The position numbers and the translations under genes were made by a program. Shown piece by piece: positions 1 through 8,352 of a stretch of DNA of 12,500 bases; position 1 is the first letter of the stretch, and each line of letters starts with the position of its first letter. Where the stretch lies: assembly GCF_042767895.1 (NCBI RefSeq), contig NC_091561.1, positions 7,985,932 to 7,998,431 of the forward strand, given 5' to 3'. The notes beneath the pieces are model-generated. The model had not been told where the DNA came from, ran no database searches, and saw nothing but the letters and a program-made list of their open reading frames with translations. Source of the stretch: Penaeus vannamei. Taxonomy: Eukaryota; Arthropoda; Malacostraca; Decapoda; Penaeidae.

Positions 1-209
1 AAAGGCCAAGCTATAGCGATATTTAGAAAACAATCAAATCAAATCAAGGGAGCGCTTCCTAAACTTCTAACGACACGCTTTTCTCGAATGGATCCAATTT
101 GTGCTTTATCAACCCGGCACTTCGTCCATATTCTTCTTACTTCTTTTATAGGGTTTTAGACTTTTGTGCAGTCTATATTCCCTGAGTTCGTCCCTCTCCT
201 TCCCCCCAG
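1..209 (+). other. Intron of gene A (3' part)
   Basis: This is non-coding sequence leading to the A1 acceptor, with a pyrimidine tract at about 190-207. The matching gene B intron (10013-10853) separates exons B0 and B1. The counterpart of B0 in gene A must therefore lie upstream of this window. Confidence 0.75.
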
Positions 210-312
210 ATAGTGCACATGGCTAAGACGTCTCGAGAGCACCCGATCTGCGCCGCCATCGGAGACGGAGCCAACGACGTGTCCATGATCCAGGAGGCGC
301 ATGTAGGCCTAG
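210..312 (+). CDS. Gene A exon A1: P-domain hinge
   Basis: The acceptor is CCCCCAG at 203-209. The donor is GTGAGT at 313, splitting a glycine codon (phase 1). The exon encodes IVHMAKTSREHPICAAIGDG and continues ANDVSMIQEAHVGL. It carries the conserved P-type ATPase hinge motif GDGxND. From 246 onward it is base-for-base identical to exon B1 of gene B, whereas the first 36 nt differ clearly. Confidence 0.92.
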
Positions 313-1736
313 GTGAGTCGTAGATGCGGGAATTCTGATTTGCTTGTCATTCCTAAATACTTTTCTTGTAGTGGTTCTGATAATTCGTTTGGAGGTTTCC
401 ATCTTTGGCTGTAATATCTTAAACGTTTTCTATGGCATGAAGAATACAGTGCAGGTCATTTTGCTTTCCATTTAATTCCATCTTGATCACTTAACCTTCA
501 ACCACTGCCTTGATATTTTCGAATCAAATTACAAACTCTCACAATATTTTTTCCCCCGAAAGCATCATGGGGAAAGAAGATCGTTTTAAATCACTCAAAT
601 AACAAACTCTCACAAGAAGTATTTTTCCCCCGAAGGCATCATGGGAAAAGAAGGTCGACAGGCAGTTCGCTGTTCCGACTTCGGATTCGCCAAGTTCCGG
701 TTCCTCAAGAAGATGCTGCTCGTCCATGGCCACTGGAATTACGTTCGCGTCGCTGTCTTCGTTCAGTTCTCATTCTACAAAAACGTTGCCTTCAATACCC
801 CGATCGTTTTCTACTCCATTTGGAATGCCTTCTCTACGCAGGTATTTTGGTTATTTGTAAAGATGGATGTTTGGGTTACGTGTTCGGACGAATGTGTTCG
901 GACAAATGTGTTCGTACAAATGCCTTGTAATATAGGAAAAAAGTTGTCTTAGTACTTTGTTAAGGAATTGTGGCCATAATAAAGAAAGAGATGTGTTTAT
1001 CTTAGTACTTTGTTTAGGAATTGTGAAATCATACCAAATCATATATTTAAAAAAAATACCTCATTCTATTATATCACAGTTCATAACACTACATTCCCAA
1101 ATATTTCCCGCGAAACTATTAAAAAAAAAAAACGAAACGCCCTCCTATTTGGATTGCAGAGTTTGTACGAGAGTTTGGCGCTGACCGCTTTCAACATTAC
1201 ATTCACGTCCCTGCCCGTGCTGGTCTACGGCTTGTTTGAACAGAACATTCCCCCCGACACCCTCCTGACGCGGCCGCACCTCTACCAGCGAAACGCCAAT
1301 AACGTTGCGATGTCGTGGCTCATGTTCCTCAAGTGGAATTTCTTCGGTAAGGTTAAAGGAGGGATCCGTCTTTTGTAAAATTTGTGACTGGTATTGTCTG
1401 AATTGATATTTGAAGATTGTTTATCTTTATTTTCTTTCTTTCGAATTACGTTCTTTCTCCTTTCTCCCTTCTCTCTCTATCGCTCTCTTTCTCAGTCTCT
1501 TTTTTCTCATTTTCTCTCTCTCCCTCCTTCCCTCTAACTCCCTCTTTCCTTCCCTCTATTCCTTCTACCTCCCCCCTCTCCCTCCCTCCTTCCTTCTACC
1601 TCCCTCCTCCCTTCCGCCCCTATCCTTATCAGCTCCTCTTCACACCTCTTCTCATTCGACTCTCTCCCTCCCCATCTCGCTTTCCCCACAGCCACCCCCC
1701 CTCTCTCTCTCCCTCCCTCCCTCTCTGTCTCCCTCA

Positions 1737-1770
<34 letters not shown>

Positions 1771-2157
1771 CTTCTTCTCATTCGACTCACTCCCTCTCCC
1801 ATCCTGCTTTCCCCACAGCCCCCCCCCTCTCTCTCTCTCCCTCCCTCCCTCCCTCTCTGTCCCCCTCACTCTCTCTTTTTCTCTCTCTCCCTCCCTTCTT
1901 CTCATTCGACTCACTCTCTCCCCATCTCGCTTTCTCCACAGCCACCCCCCCCCCCCTCTCTCTCCTTCCCTCCCTCTCTTGCTCCCTCACTCCCTCTTTT
2001 TTTTTCTCCCTCTCTCCCTCCCTTCTTCTCATTGCACTCCCTCCCTCCCCCCTCCTGCTTTCCCCACAGCCCCCCCCCTCTCTCTCTCTCCCTCCCTCCC
2101 TCTCTGTCCCCCTCACTCTCTCTTTTTCTCTCTCTCCCTCCCTTCTTCTCATTCGAC

Positions 2158-2201
<44 letters not shown>

Positions 2202-3482
2202 TCCCTCCCTCTCTGTCTCCCTCACTCTCTCTTTTTTTTTCTCTCTCTCTCCCTCCCTTCTTCTCATTCGACTCACTCCCTCCCCCATCCTGCTTTCCCC
2301 ACAGCTCTCTGGCACGCGGCTGCAATGTTCTTCGGGCTGTGGCTCACGTGCTGGGATGACACGTGCGGTCTACCCGATGGCGCCACGCAGGACCTCTACG
2401 TCTTCGGCCTCGCGCTCGGGACACTCTGTACCTTCGTCACGAACATGAAGGTTTCTCTCTCTCTCTCTCTCTCTTTCTCTCCCTCTCGGTCCGTCGTTCG
2501 GTCGAGTCTCGTTGCTCCGTTTCGCACGCGGGGGATGGGGTTTGGTTGGTTGTGGGGTTGGTTATTTGTGTTCTCACTTGTTTTTCTTTCTTTCTCTTTA
2601 TTTTTGTGCTTCTCACTCTGTATTTTTCTTCTCTTCACTCTTCTTCTTCGTTCTCTTTCTCTCCCTGTATTTTTCTTCTCTTCACTCTTCATATTTCTCT
2701 CTCTCTCTCTCTCCTTCCTCACATCAGATATAATTTTGCATTTCTCTTCACTTCACTCTCTCTCTCTCCCTCCCTTTCTCTCATTAGATCTATTTTTGCA
2801 GATTGTACTTGAAGCCAATTTCTATAACGTGGTGTTACTCGGGTCTCTGGTCATCACCACAGTGGGGTATGCAGCCTTGTATCTTCTGTACAGCGGCATT
2901 CCAGTGTAAGTATTTCTTCTTATTAGGCAGTCAAACAGCCTTTGTATTCACACTGATATTAATTTTGCATCAAAGGCATGTAAGATATTCCAGCATGAGT
3001 CAGTACTTCTCGGTTATGGCGTTTTTTTCCTTTCTTTCCCGTTCGTTTTCTCTTTCTCACTTTCATTCTCTTTTTCTTACTCTTTCTCCCTCTCCCTCTC
3101 CCTCTCCACCTCCTACCATCCTTCTCCCTCTCCCTCTCCCTCTCCACCTCCCCTTATCCTTCTCCCTCTCTCACCATTCTCATTCTCGGTTTCTCACTGT
3201 CTTGCCCCCCCCCCCCGCCTCCTACAGGGAACCCTTCGTCAAGTACGGGATCTACGCTGCGTATTACCGTCTCTTCGAAAGCCCTTCGCTGAACCTCGGC
3301 TGCCTGGTGGTGGGCGTGGCGTGTCTGTTGCCCGATCTCCTCATGAAAGTCTTGGCTCGCTCGCTGGACCCCGAGGTTAAGCTGTGGGCGAAGGCGAAGC
3401 GCGCGCGGAAGGTGGGTTGTGTTCCGCCGATGAGGCACTCGGGTGCAGGTGCATATATGTACTTCTATTATACATACATACG

Positions 3483-3544
<62 letters not shown>

Positions 3545-4065
3545 TGCATGTATGTATAGTATAAGTATATGTATATTATGTATGTATATATAATATACAT
3601 ACATACATACATATATATATATATATGCATATATATAAGTAAACACACGCACACACACGCATGTATATAAACCCCGATACATAAACGGATACTTATCAAT
3701 CAATTTTTGATTACAAATGATGCAGAACCAGTGCTGATAACATGAGGCACACACCCATAAGACACAAAAGTGATTGGTGTGAAATCATATTGTCTAAAGA
3801 ATATACAAGAATATGCAACAGGAACGACGAAGGGAAGCGCAAGAAAACACACGAATATCCCTTCCCTTCGTCGTTCCTGTTGCAATCTGTTCAACATGAA
3901 TTCCACATACAAGAATATACACAAAATTTGTTTTGACTTTTAATTATATTGTATCTTTTGCAGAAGCTTCGAGGAGAGTCTTTGGTAAAGGTGTGCCAAA
4001 TAAATGAAGCTTTTGACGCCGACGAAACATCAGTATCACCTGATCACAAGCCAGAAGTACTATAG
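210..4065 (+). CDS. Gene A: ATP11-like P4-ATPase (phospholipid flippase), C-terminal part, exons A1-A7 (5' end outside window)
   Basis: Joining 210-312, 636-841, 1160-1346, 2305-2450, 2802-2905, 3228-3411 and 3964-4065 gives 1032 nt, an open frame of 343 residues plus TAG. P4-ATPases use ATP to move phospholipids from the outer to the cytosolic leaflet. The fragment has the end of the P domain (GDGANDVSMI, residues ~18-27, with the Mg-binding aspartates), then GKEGRQA (38-44), then six hydrophobic segments expected as M5-M10, then a short tail. M5 keeps the YKN lysine-asparagine pair (K83, N84) known from flippase work to matter for lipid transport. The phosphorylated DKTGT site and the A and N domains must lie upstream of base 1. 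EAHVG and GKEGRQA fit ATP11 better than ATP8 or ATP10. All splice sites are GT..AG and the frame is intact, so I see no sign of a pseudogene. The ATP11 subtype cannot be set from this part. Confidence 0.9.
531..657 (+). repeat. Imperfect tandem duplication of the exon A2 acceptor and exon start
   Basis: The segment 531-583 (ACAAACTCTCACAA, then T-run, CCCCCGAAAG, CATCATGGGGAAAGAAG) recurs at 602-657 as the true intron end and first codons of exon A2 (CCCCCGAAGG, CATCATGGGAAAAGAAG). The copies are offset by 71 bp before and 74 bp after a 3-bp indel. Upstream AG ends at 562, 73 nt before the real one, so splicing there would shift the frame. Confidence 0.85.
636..841 (+). CDS. Gene A exon A2: end of P domain and M5
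   Basis: The acceptor is CCCCGAAG at 628-635 and the donor is GTATTT at 842 (phase 0). The translation completes the split glycine, then reads IMGKEGRQAVRCSDF, a basic stretch with FLKK, LLVHGHW, and the M5 helix with SFYKNVAF. The length (206 nt) and both intron phases equal those of exon B2. By hand count 47 of 68 residues match B2. Just after YKNVAF it reads NTPI where gene B has ITPQ. A degenerate copy of the acceptor and first codons lies 71-74 bp upstream. Confidence 0.92.
880..1025 (+). repeat. Short tandem duplications in gene A intron 2
   Basis: A 14-bp unit, GTGTTCGGACGAAT with variants, occurs three times in tandem at 880-921. Further on, the 26-bp segment beginning TCTTAGTACTTTGTT at 947-972 is repeated at 1000-1025 with one mismatch, a 53-bp offset. 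The rest of the intron (842-1159) is AT-rich without coding signals. Confidence 0.8.
1160..1346 (+). CDS. Gene A exon A3: M6 and M6-M7 loop
   Basis: The acceptor is GGATTGCAG, ending at 1159, and the donor is GTAAGG at 1347 (phase 1). It encodes SLYESLALTAFNITFTSLPV, the M6 helix, then the cytosolic loop with LLTRPHLYQR and the start of M7 (MSWLMFLKWNFF). The TSLP motif is typical of P4-ATPases. By hand count 43 of 62 residues match exon B3, with many synonymous differences. Confidence 0.92.
1427..2304 (+). repeat. Pyrimidine-rich minisatellite in gene A intron 3, with repeated splice acceptors
   Basis: The intron 1347-2304 is almost wholly C and T from about 1427. A unit of 123-128 bp recurs: CTTCTTCTCATTCGACTCAC, then CCCATCCTGCTTTCCCCACAG, then a poly-C and (CT)n run. 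CACAG copies end at 1691, 1818, 1941, 2069 and 2304, the last being the real A4 acceptor. The 235-bp gap between the last two is about two units, with an intermediate copy replaced by a pure (CT)n run at about 2159-2200. Long serine/leucine/proline-rich open frames here are explained by the absence of A, which every stop codon needs. Confidence 0.88.
2305..2450 (+). CDS. Gene A exon A4: M7 and M8
   Basis: The acceptor is CTTTCCCCACAG at 2293-2304 and the donor is GTTTCT at 2451 (phase 0). The donor is weak because +3 is T and the +5 G is missing. It encodes ALWHAAAMFFGLW, a short loop with DDTCGLPDGATQDL, then the M8 helix ending VTNMK. By hand count 27 of 49 residues match exon B4, the least conserved membrane exon among A2-A4. 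The acceptor motif is repeated four more times in the intron just upstream. Confidence 0.88.
2451..2801 (+). repeat. Pyrimidine-rich intron 4 of gene A, open in the coding frame
   Basis: (CT)n starts at the donor and further C/T-rich blocks run to the acceptor. Repeats of TTCTCTTCACTCTTC appear at about 2628-2695. The length is 351 nt, a multiple of three, and there is no stop codon in the frame that joins exons A4 and A5. Retaining the intron would insert 117 mainly hydrophobic residues. Confidence 0.75.
2802..2905 (+). CDS. Gene A exon A5: M9
   Basis: The acceptor is TATTTTTGCAG, ending at 2801, and the donor is the consensus GTAAGT at 2906 (phase 2). It encodes IVLEANFYNVVLLGSLVITT followed by VGYAALYLLYSGIP, one hydrophobic helix expected to be M9. 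The final GT is completed by G at 3228 to give valine. The length of 104 nt and the phase match exon B5. Confidence 0.9.
3035..3220 (+). repeat. Pyrimidine-rich tract with a 38-bp direct duplication, gene A intron 5
   Basis: The tract of (CCCTCT)n type holds a 31-bp segment at 3083-3113 repeated at 3121-3151 with one difference. A 12-nt C-run at 3205-3216 lies just before the A6 acceptor. No coding signal is seen in intron 5 (2906-3227). Confidence 0.75.
3228..3411 (+). CDS. Gene A exon A6: M9-M10 loop, M10 and basic juxtamembrane stretch
   Basis: The acceptor is CCTCCTACAG after a run of Cs, ending at 3227. The donor is GTGGGT at 3412 (phase 0). It encodes EPFVKYGIYAAYYRLFESPS, then M10 (LGCLVVGVACLLPDLL), then a basic segment ending AKAKRARK. 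The FESP and LPDL landmarks are shared with exon B6 of gene B, which is 9 nt shorter. Confidence 0.9.
3486..3634. repeat. (TA)n and (TATG)n/(CATA)n microsatellite, gene A intron 6
   Basis: A pure TA run of 56 nt (3486-3541) is followed by TATG/CATA-type repeats and a second TA run near 3611-3625. Tyrosine/isoleucine frames across it are repeat artefacts. Confidence 0.9.
3814..3884. repeat. Perfect 24-bp inverted repeat with 23-nt loop in gene A intron 6
   Basis: Bases 3814-3837 (TGCAACAGGAACGACGAAGG, then GAAG) are the exact reverse complement of 3861-3884. The spacer is 23 nt (3838-3860). The hairpin of 71 nt lies 79 nt before exon A7 on the sense strand. Flanking ACAAGAATAT copies lie outside it (near 3805 and 3908). 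It could be a small foldback element or a hairpin RNA precursor; the sequence alone cannot decide. Confidence 0.85.
3964..4065 (+). CDS. Gene A exon A7: C-terminal tail and stop
   Basis: The acceptor is TATCTTTTGCAG, ending at 3963. The exon reads KLRGESLVKVCQINEAFDAD, then ETSVSPDHKPEVL, and stops at TAG 4063-4065. It is an acidic, soluble cytosolic tail with no membrane segment. The only clear similarity to the gene B tail is the core INEAF/VNEAF, which supports both terminal exon calls. Confidence 0.85.
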   Translation, partial: KLRGESLVKVCQINEAFDADETSVSPDHKPEVL

Positions 4066-4178
4066 AAAACGGGTGTGGTTTTCGGGGAAACCATGATATT
4101 TTTGTACTTTCTTTTTCTTTCTTCTTTAATATGAAATTTGCTCCTAGAGTACGGGTATTATGTGTTTATTCAGAGTGT

Positions 4179-4184
4179 AATAAA
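4179..4184 (+). promoter_or_regulatory. Candidate poly(A) signal for gene A
   Basis: A canonical AATAAA lies 114 bp after the gene A stop codon, and a second lies at 4212-4217. Position and strand fit 3' end formation for gene A. The motif is common in AT-rich DNA, so transcript data would be needed to choose between them. Confidence 0.5.
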
Positions 4185-4213
4185 TACTAATGCGTTCACT
4201 CATATGCATTAAA

Positions 4214-4271
4214 TAAACACACACGCACACGCACACGCACATGCACACGCGCACACGCACACGCACACACA
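4214..4271. repeat. Impure (CA)n / CACACG repeat
   Basis: Alternating ACACGC and ACAC units run from just after the second AATAAA motif to about 4271, in the presumed 3' flank of gene A. Confidence 0.8.
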
Positions 4272-5505
4272 ATATGTAAGATATAATGGTTAAATAAACT
4301 ACCAATAATCTATCATCCACATCTGATAACAGATAAATCAAAATAATATATACATTCCAATAAATATAAATAAACTTTAAAAGTAGTTTAATGTTTGTGT
4401 TTTTGTGGACGTCTTGGGATTTTGAGTGGAGTGGGGCATATGGGCGAATTCGCTCATGACTTTTAAAAGGAAAAAGCGAAAAAATCCAAGCCAAGAATTC
4501 CGTTTTAGCTAAAAAAGAAAGTGTGTGTGGGGGGGGGGGTCGAGCAAAGATTCGATCGTAAAAAACTCGGATGATTCGACACGGTGTTGCTCGAACGAAC
4601 GAGCGAATGAACACCCTTCCTAAACGCCAACACAAAGATAGCCTAATGAAACTAAAATTTGCGTAGGCCGGTCTCTACTCCAGGACCACCTCATTATCCT
4701 GGCATAAAGCTACTCGGGGGCTTCGCTTCACCCCTTCTCAAATTATTTACATTTCCATGCTTCGTCCTTCAGAATAATCTCTACATTTAAAGATGCAGAC
4801 TGTTTACCTTGTGGTGGAAGGGAAGGTGATGAACCTCTGTAGGTCGAGCACCGGTGTTGTATTTCACGGAATTTTGTGTTATCCCTGAGGTCACAACTTC
4901 TTTAACTGGTCATTTCACTTCAATATTGTTTAAGAATTCAGAAACACTATCACTATCAATAAACTATACATCCGAAACGAGCAACAAGTATTGTGACAAG
5001 AGACCAGTCAAATTTGCCGATAGATGGCTGCGCAAGTATTGAAAAAAAAGGAAAATCAAAATGCGTGGCAGGGTTTGAATTCGACGGAAATTCGTCTGAT
5101 AAACGTAAACAAAAGACAACCGACGGGTGACTACCAGTATGGATTTTTTCCCCTTAGACTGTATTTTTGTTATTTTGTATAACTACAGATTTTTGGGTGC
5201 AAATAAGAAGTATTTAAAGCAGTATGAAAATATTTTCCCATGTTCAAAGAAATTAAACATGAAAATTGTTAAACTATCCTAACATGAATTATATGATGAG
5301 GCAGACTGTAATAATTCCAATTAAGGTGACTAATATTTCCTGGTTTGAGCGGCTTAAAGAGACTAAAGGAAATAAAACACATCTATATCCGGATGAAGAA
5401 TGTGATGTATTTGTACAATTAAAACAATGAGTACAAACGCTGCTTTCAGAGTTCAGAATTCATAAGTTGAATATCATAATACTGCATAGGCACACATGTG
5501 CACGC

Positions 5506-5506
<1 letters not shown>

Positions 5507-5597
<91 letters not shown>

Positions 5598-5623
5598 AAT
5601 ATATATATATACATATATATATG

Positions 5624-5655
<32 letters not shown>

Positions 5656-5715
5656 CATACATACATATACATATATATATCATATAAATACACACAGACA
5701 CACGCACACACACAC
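5507..5715. repeat. Compound (AC)n(AT)n microsatellite
   Basis: An AC run of about 52 nt (5507-5558) passes into AT runs interrupted by ACAT, GTAT and CATA units, ending in a further ACAC-rich block to about 5715. It sits just beyond the presumed 3' end of gene B. Confidence 0.9.
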
Positions 5716-5737
5716 ATAGTCCTTATACCTCATACAC

Positions 5738-5743
5738 TTTAAT
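5738..5743 (-). promoter_or_regulatory. Candidate poly(A) signal for gene B
   Basis: TTTAAT on the plus strand reads ATTAAA on the minus strand, the common variant poly(A) signal, about 110 bp after the gene B stop codon. It fits a short 3' UTR that ends before the compound microsatellite. Confidence 0.4.
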
Positions 5744-5853
5744 ACTTTCTAGAGTATGGTCGACCTGTCTCCTGCCTTCTGAGCCGAGCAGATGATTGGC
5801 GAATCCTTTGGTTTCATTTCCTCCAAGAGCTCCTCCTCCTCCCCCCACCCCCC

Positions 5854-5913
5854 TCACACGGCCTCGTCTTCTTCAGCGTATGTAAATGCTTCATTGACAT
5901 AGGCAACATAGTG
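5854..5913 (-). CDS. Gene B exon B7: short C-terminal tail and stop
   Basis: The acceptor is CATCCCCCAG before 5913. The exon reads HYVAYVNEAFTYAEEDEAV and stops at TGA (5856-5854). VNEAF matches INEAF in the gene A tail and the exon is in phase with B6. It is 14 residues shorter than the A tail. Because it is short and poorly conserved, the exact acceptor is less certain than for the other exons. Confidence 0.75.
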   Translation of the reverse strand, partial: HYVAYVNEAFTYAEEDEAV

Positions 5914-6598
5914 CTGGGGGATGACGTCACGTGACTTGATCTGTTTGATCTGTTATTGATGATAAGGATAATAGTGTTTTTATTGATGGCAATGAGAGGG
6001 ATGGTACTGATGAAAATGATAAAGGCAATATAGGTCATGGCAAAAAGAGACAAAGAGGCAAAGAGAAAGACAGAAAAAGAGAGGCAAAGAGAAAGAGAAA
6101 AAAGACAAAGAGAAATAGAGAAAAAAAGAGACAAAGAGAAAGAGAGAAAAAGAGACAAAGAGAAATAGAGAAAAAAGAGACAAAGAGAAAGAGAGAAAAA
6201 GTGACAAAGAGAAAGAGACAGAGAGATCACACACACGAAATATTTACCTTCTCTCTTCTGAACTTGACCCTCTCGTCCTTGGCCCCGAGTACGACCTTGT
6301 CCACGAGGTCAGGGACGAGGCAGACGACCCCGAGGAGGACGGAGGCGAGCATCAGCGCCGGACTCTCGAACATTCGGTAGTACGACCAGAAGACGTCAGG
6401 TTCCAACGACCCGTAGCCCGAACTGGAATCGAGTGGGAATGGGAATGGGAACAGGAGGATTCGTTGCGTCTATTTTCAACCATTTTTATTCGATCTGGGT
6501 TTGTTAGTGGGATTGTCTGTTTTTTATTCACTCGTGCATTTTTTTGTCTCTTCCTCTCTCTCTCTCTCTCTCTCTCTCGCTCGTTCTCGCTCTCTCTC

Positions 6599-6645
<47 letters not shown>

Positions 6646-6656
6646 CTTCGGTTCTA

Positions 6657-6720
<64 letters not shown>

Positions 6721-8307
6721 TTCACACACACACTCACACTCACACACATACACACACTCACACACATGCACACACGGCCACCCACACACACACATTCGCA
6801 CATACACCCAAACACACACACGCTCACCCCCACCCACTTACATCCAAACACCGTGGTAGATGAGACACTGCACCGCATAGAAGAGCAGCGAGAGCACCAC
6901 AGAGAGCACGAAGAAGTGGGTAAAGTAGTGAGCCTCGAGAACTAGCTGTAAAGAGAGCAAAAAAAAAAGTTATTTGATTTTTTTTATGGTTTCTGAATTT
7001 TATCTTTTTATTTGGTTTCTGAATTTTATCTTTTCGTCGAATGTGATACACTGTGTAAGGTTTCTGCCCAAGGAATTTGTTTCCCTTTTAGAGAAATTAG
7101 GTGAATTTGCTTTATTTGAAGAGTTGGAGGTCAGTTTGGAGACGTAAAGTGGGGCATTGGATACAGACTAATTTGTGTAAAATCAGGATCGCACTTATAA
7201 AATTCCAACCATATGTAATGGATTATAGATAATTCATCTAAGAAAAATAAACTGGATATGTATTATCCTATCTTTACAAATATTCCTCACCCGGTATGAA
7301 TGGCACATATCACCCTATTTAATATATATTCATTGCTCTCACAACTTTCAAAGTAATTACACATCTACCATCTCCCTTTCCTTACCAGATAAATAAATCA
7401 TACAATTTCTATCTGCATCACGTTGCCCCTTAAAACGAGAACTCATTATAACGAACCTTAAGATTGGTGACCACAACACAGATGCTGATGAGTGTTGTGC
7501 CGAAGAGAAAGAGGTCGGGTGTCTGGCCATCGGGAAGTCCTGGGGTGTCGTCTGCATACACGAAATACAGACCGAAATACATGACGAGTGTATGCCACAG
7601 GGCTGCAGGAATACAAAGAGAGATGTCAGTGTTTGAGGTACTGAAATGTGTCGAAATAAAAGGTTTCTAAAGATTTTTTTTTGATATGGAAATGCTGCAC
7701 GTAAAAGTGGTGGTGGTGGTGGTTGGGGGGGGGGGGAATTCCTATCCAAAGCATACTGATATGGAGCAATAATCTTTCACAAGCATGTAGATTAAACGAT
7801 AATATAAACAAACGCCACAGACAAACAAAAAACTCCATGAATTAAATGATAATATAAACAAACGCGACAAGCAAACAAAAACATAAACGATAACAAAATC
7901 AAATACAACAAAGCAAACAAAAACAAACTCAAGAACAACGAACACAACGCCACCAAATCCACATAAACACAAACCCAAAAGGGGAAGACAGCGCATACCA
8001 AACAGCGTCCACTTGAAGAACATAAGCCACGACATTGCTGAGTTGTTGGCGATCCGCTGGTAGAGGTGAGGGCGCTTCATGAGTAATTCCGCCGGGAGGT
8101 TTTGGTCGAAGAGGCCGAACACAAACACGGGAAGGGAAGTGAACGTGATGTTGAACATGGTCAGGGCGAGCGCGTCGTACACTGGCTGGGTGTGCGGAAA
8201 AGTATAGATGGTGGGAACGTTTTTGTTGATTCGGAAAAATTGCCTTAGAAGCGTAATGTTGATATTGTGTATGATTTGAATACCGTATACATCTCTCTCT
8301 CTCTCTC

Positions 8308-8352
<45 letters not shown>

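Larger units (their letters stand above)
4066..5853. other. Intergenic region between the convergent genes
   Basis: No coding exon, RNA gene or recognisable transposon is visible between the two stop codons. It holds a CA-rich tract, a poly-G run at about 4530-4540, AT-rich unique sequence, and the long compound microsatellite listed separately. The longest open frames (163 aa at 4144-4635 on the minus strand, 62 aa at 4854-5042) show no family motif and cross simple repeats or lack context. Confidence 0.7.

Noticed and set aside
563..600. Possible extra exon starting at the duplicated acceptor
   Set aside because: It gives a frameshift relative to exon A1, has no donor of its own, and gene B has no counterpart.
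1640..2304. Regularly spaced repeats resembling an array such as CRISPR
   Set aside because: The spacers are themselves C/T repeats, the units are tandem minisatellite copies, and the context is a eukaryotic intron.
1534..2315. Arg/Glu-rich open frames on the minus strand
   Set aside because: They are the complement of the CT minisatellite in gene A intron 3 (GAGAGA reads as Arg-Glu) and have no independent support.
1410..2909. A 499-codon open frame rich in serine, leucine and proline
   Set aside because: It runs through intron 3, exon A4, intron 4 and exon A5. Only the two exon parts have family similarity; the remainder is C/T repeat that cannot form stop codons.
4144..4635. A 163-codon open frame on the minus strand between the genes
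   Set aside because: It crosses a CA microsatellite and a poly-G run, has no recognisable motif, and its composition looks like translated non-coding DNA.
4660..4740. Short hairpin-like stretch (CCAGGA...TCCTGG, GGGG...CCCC) considered as a tRNA or tRNA-derived SINE
   Set aside because: I could not find A and B box promoters, a cloverleaf or an anticodon arm.
5446..5719. Open frames encoding poly (Tyr-Ile), (Val-Cys) or (Thr-His)
   Set aside because: These are translations of (TA)n and (CA)n microsatellites, open in several frames on both strands; the same holds at 3377-3754 and 6464-6878.
5922..5934. TGACGTCA (CRE-like) overlapping CACGTG (E-box)
   Set aside because: It lies in the last intron of gene B next to the B7 acceptor. 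A single short palindrome there is likely by chance and I see no promoter context.
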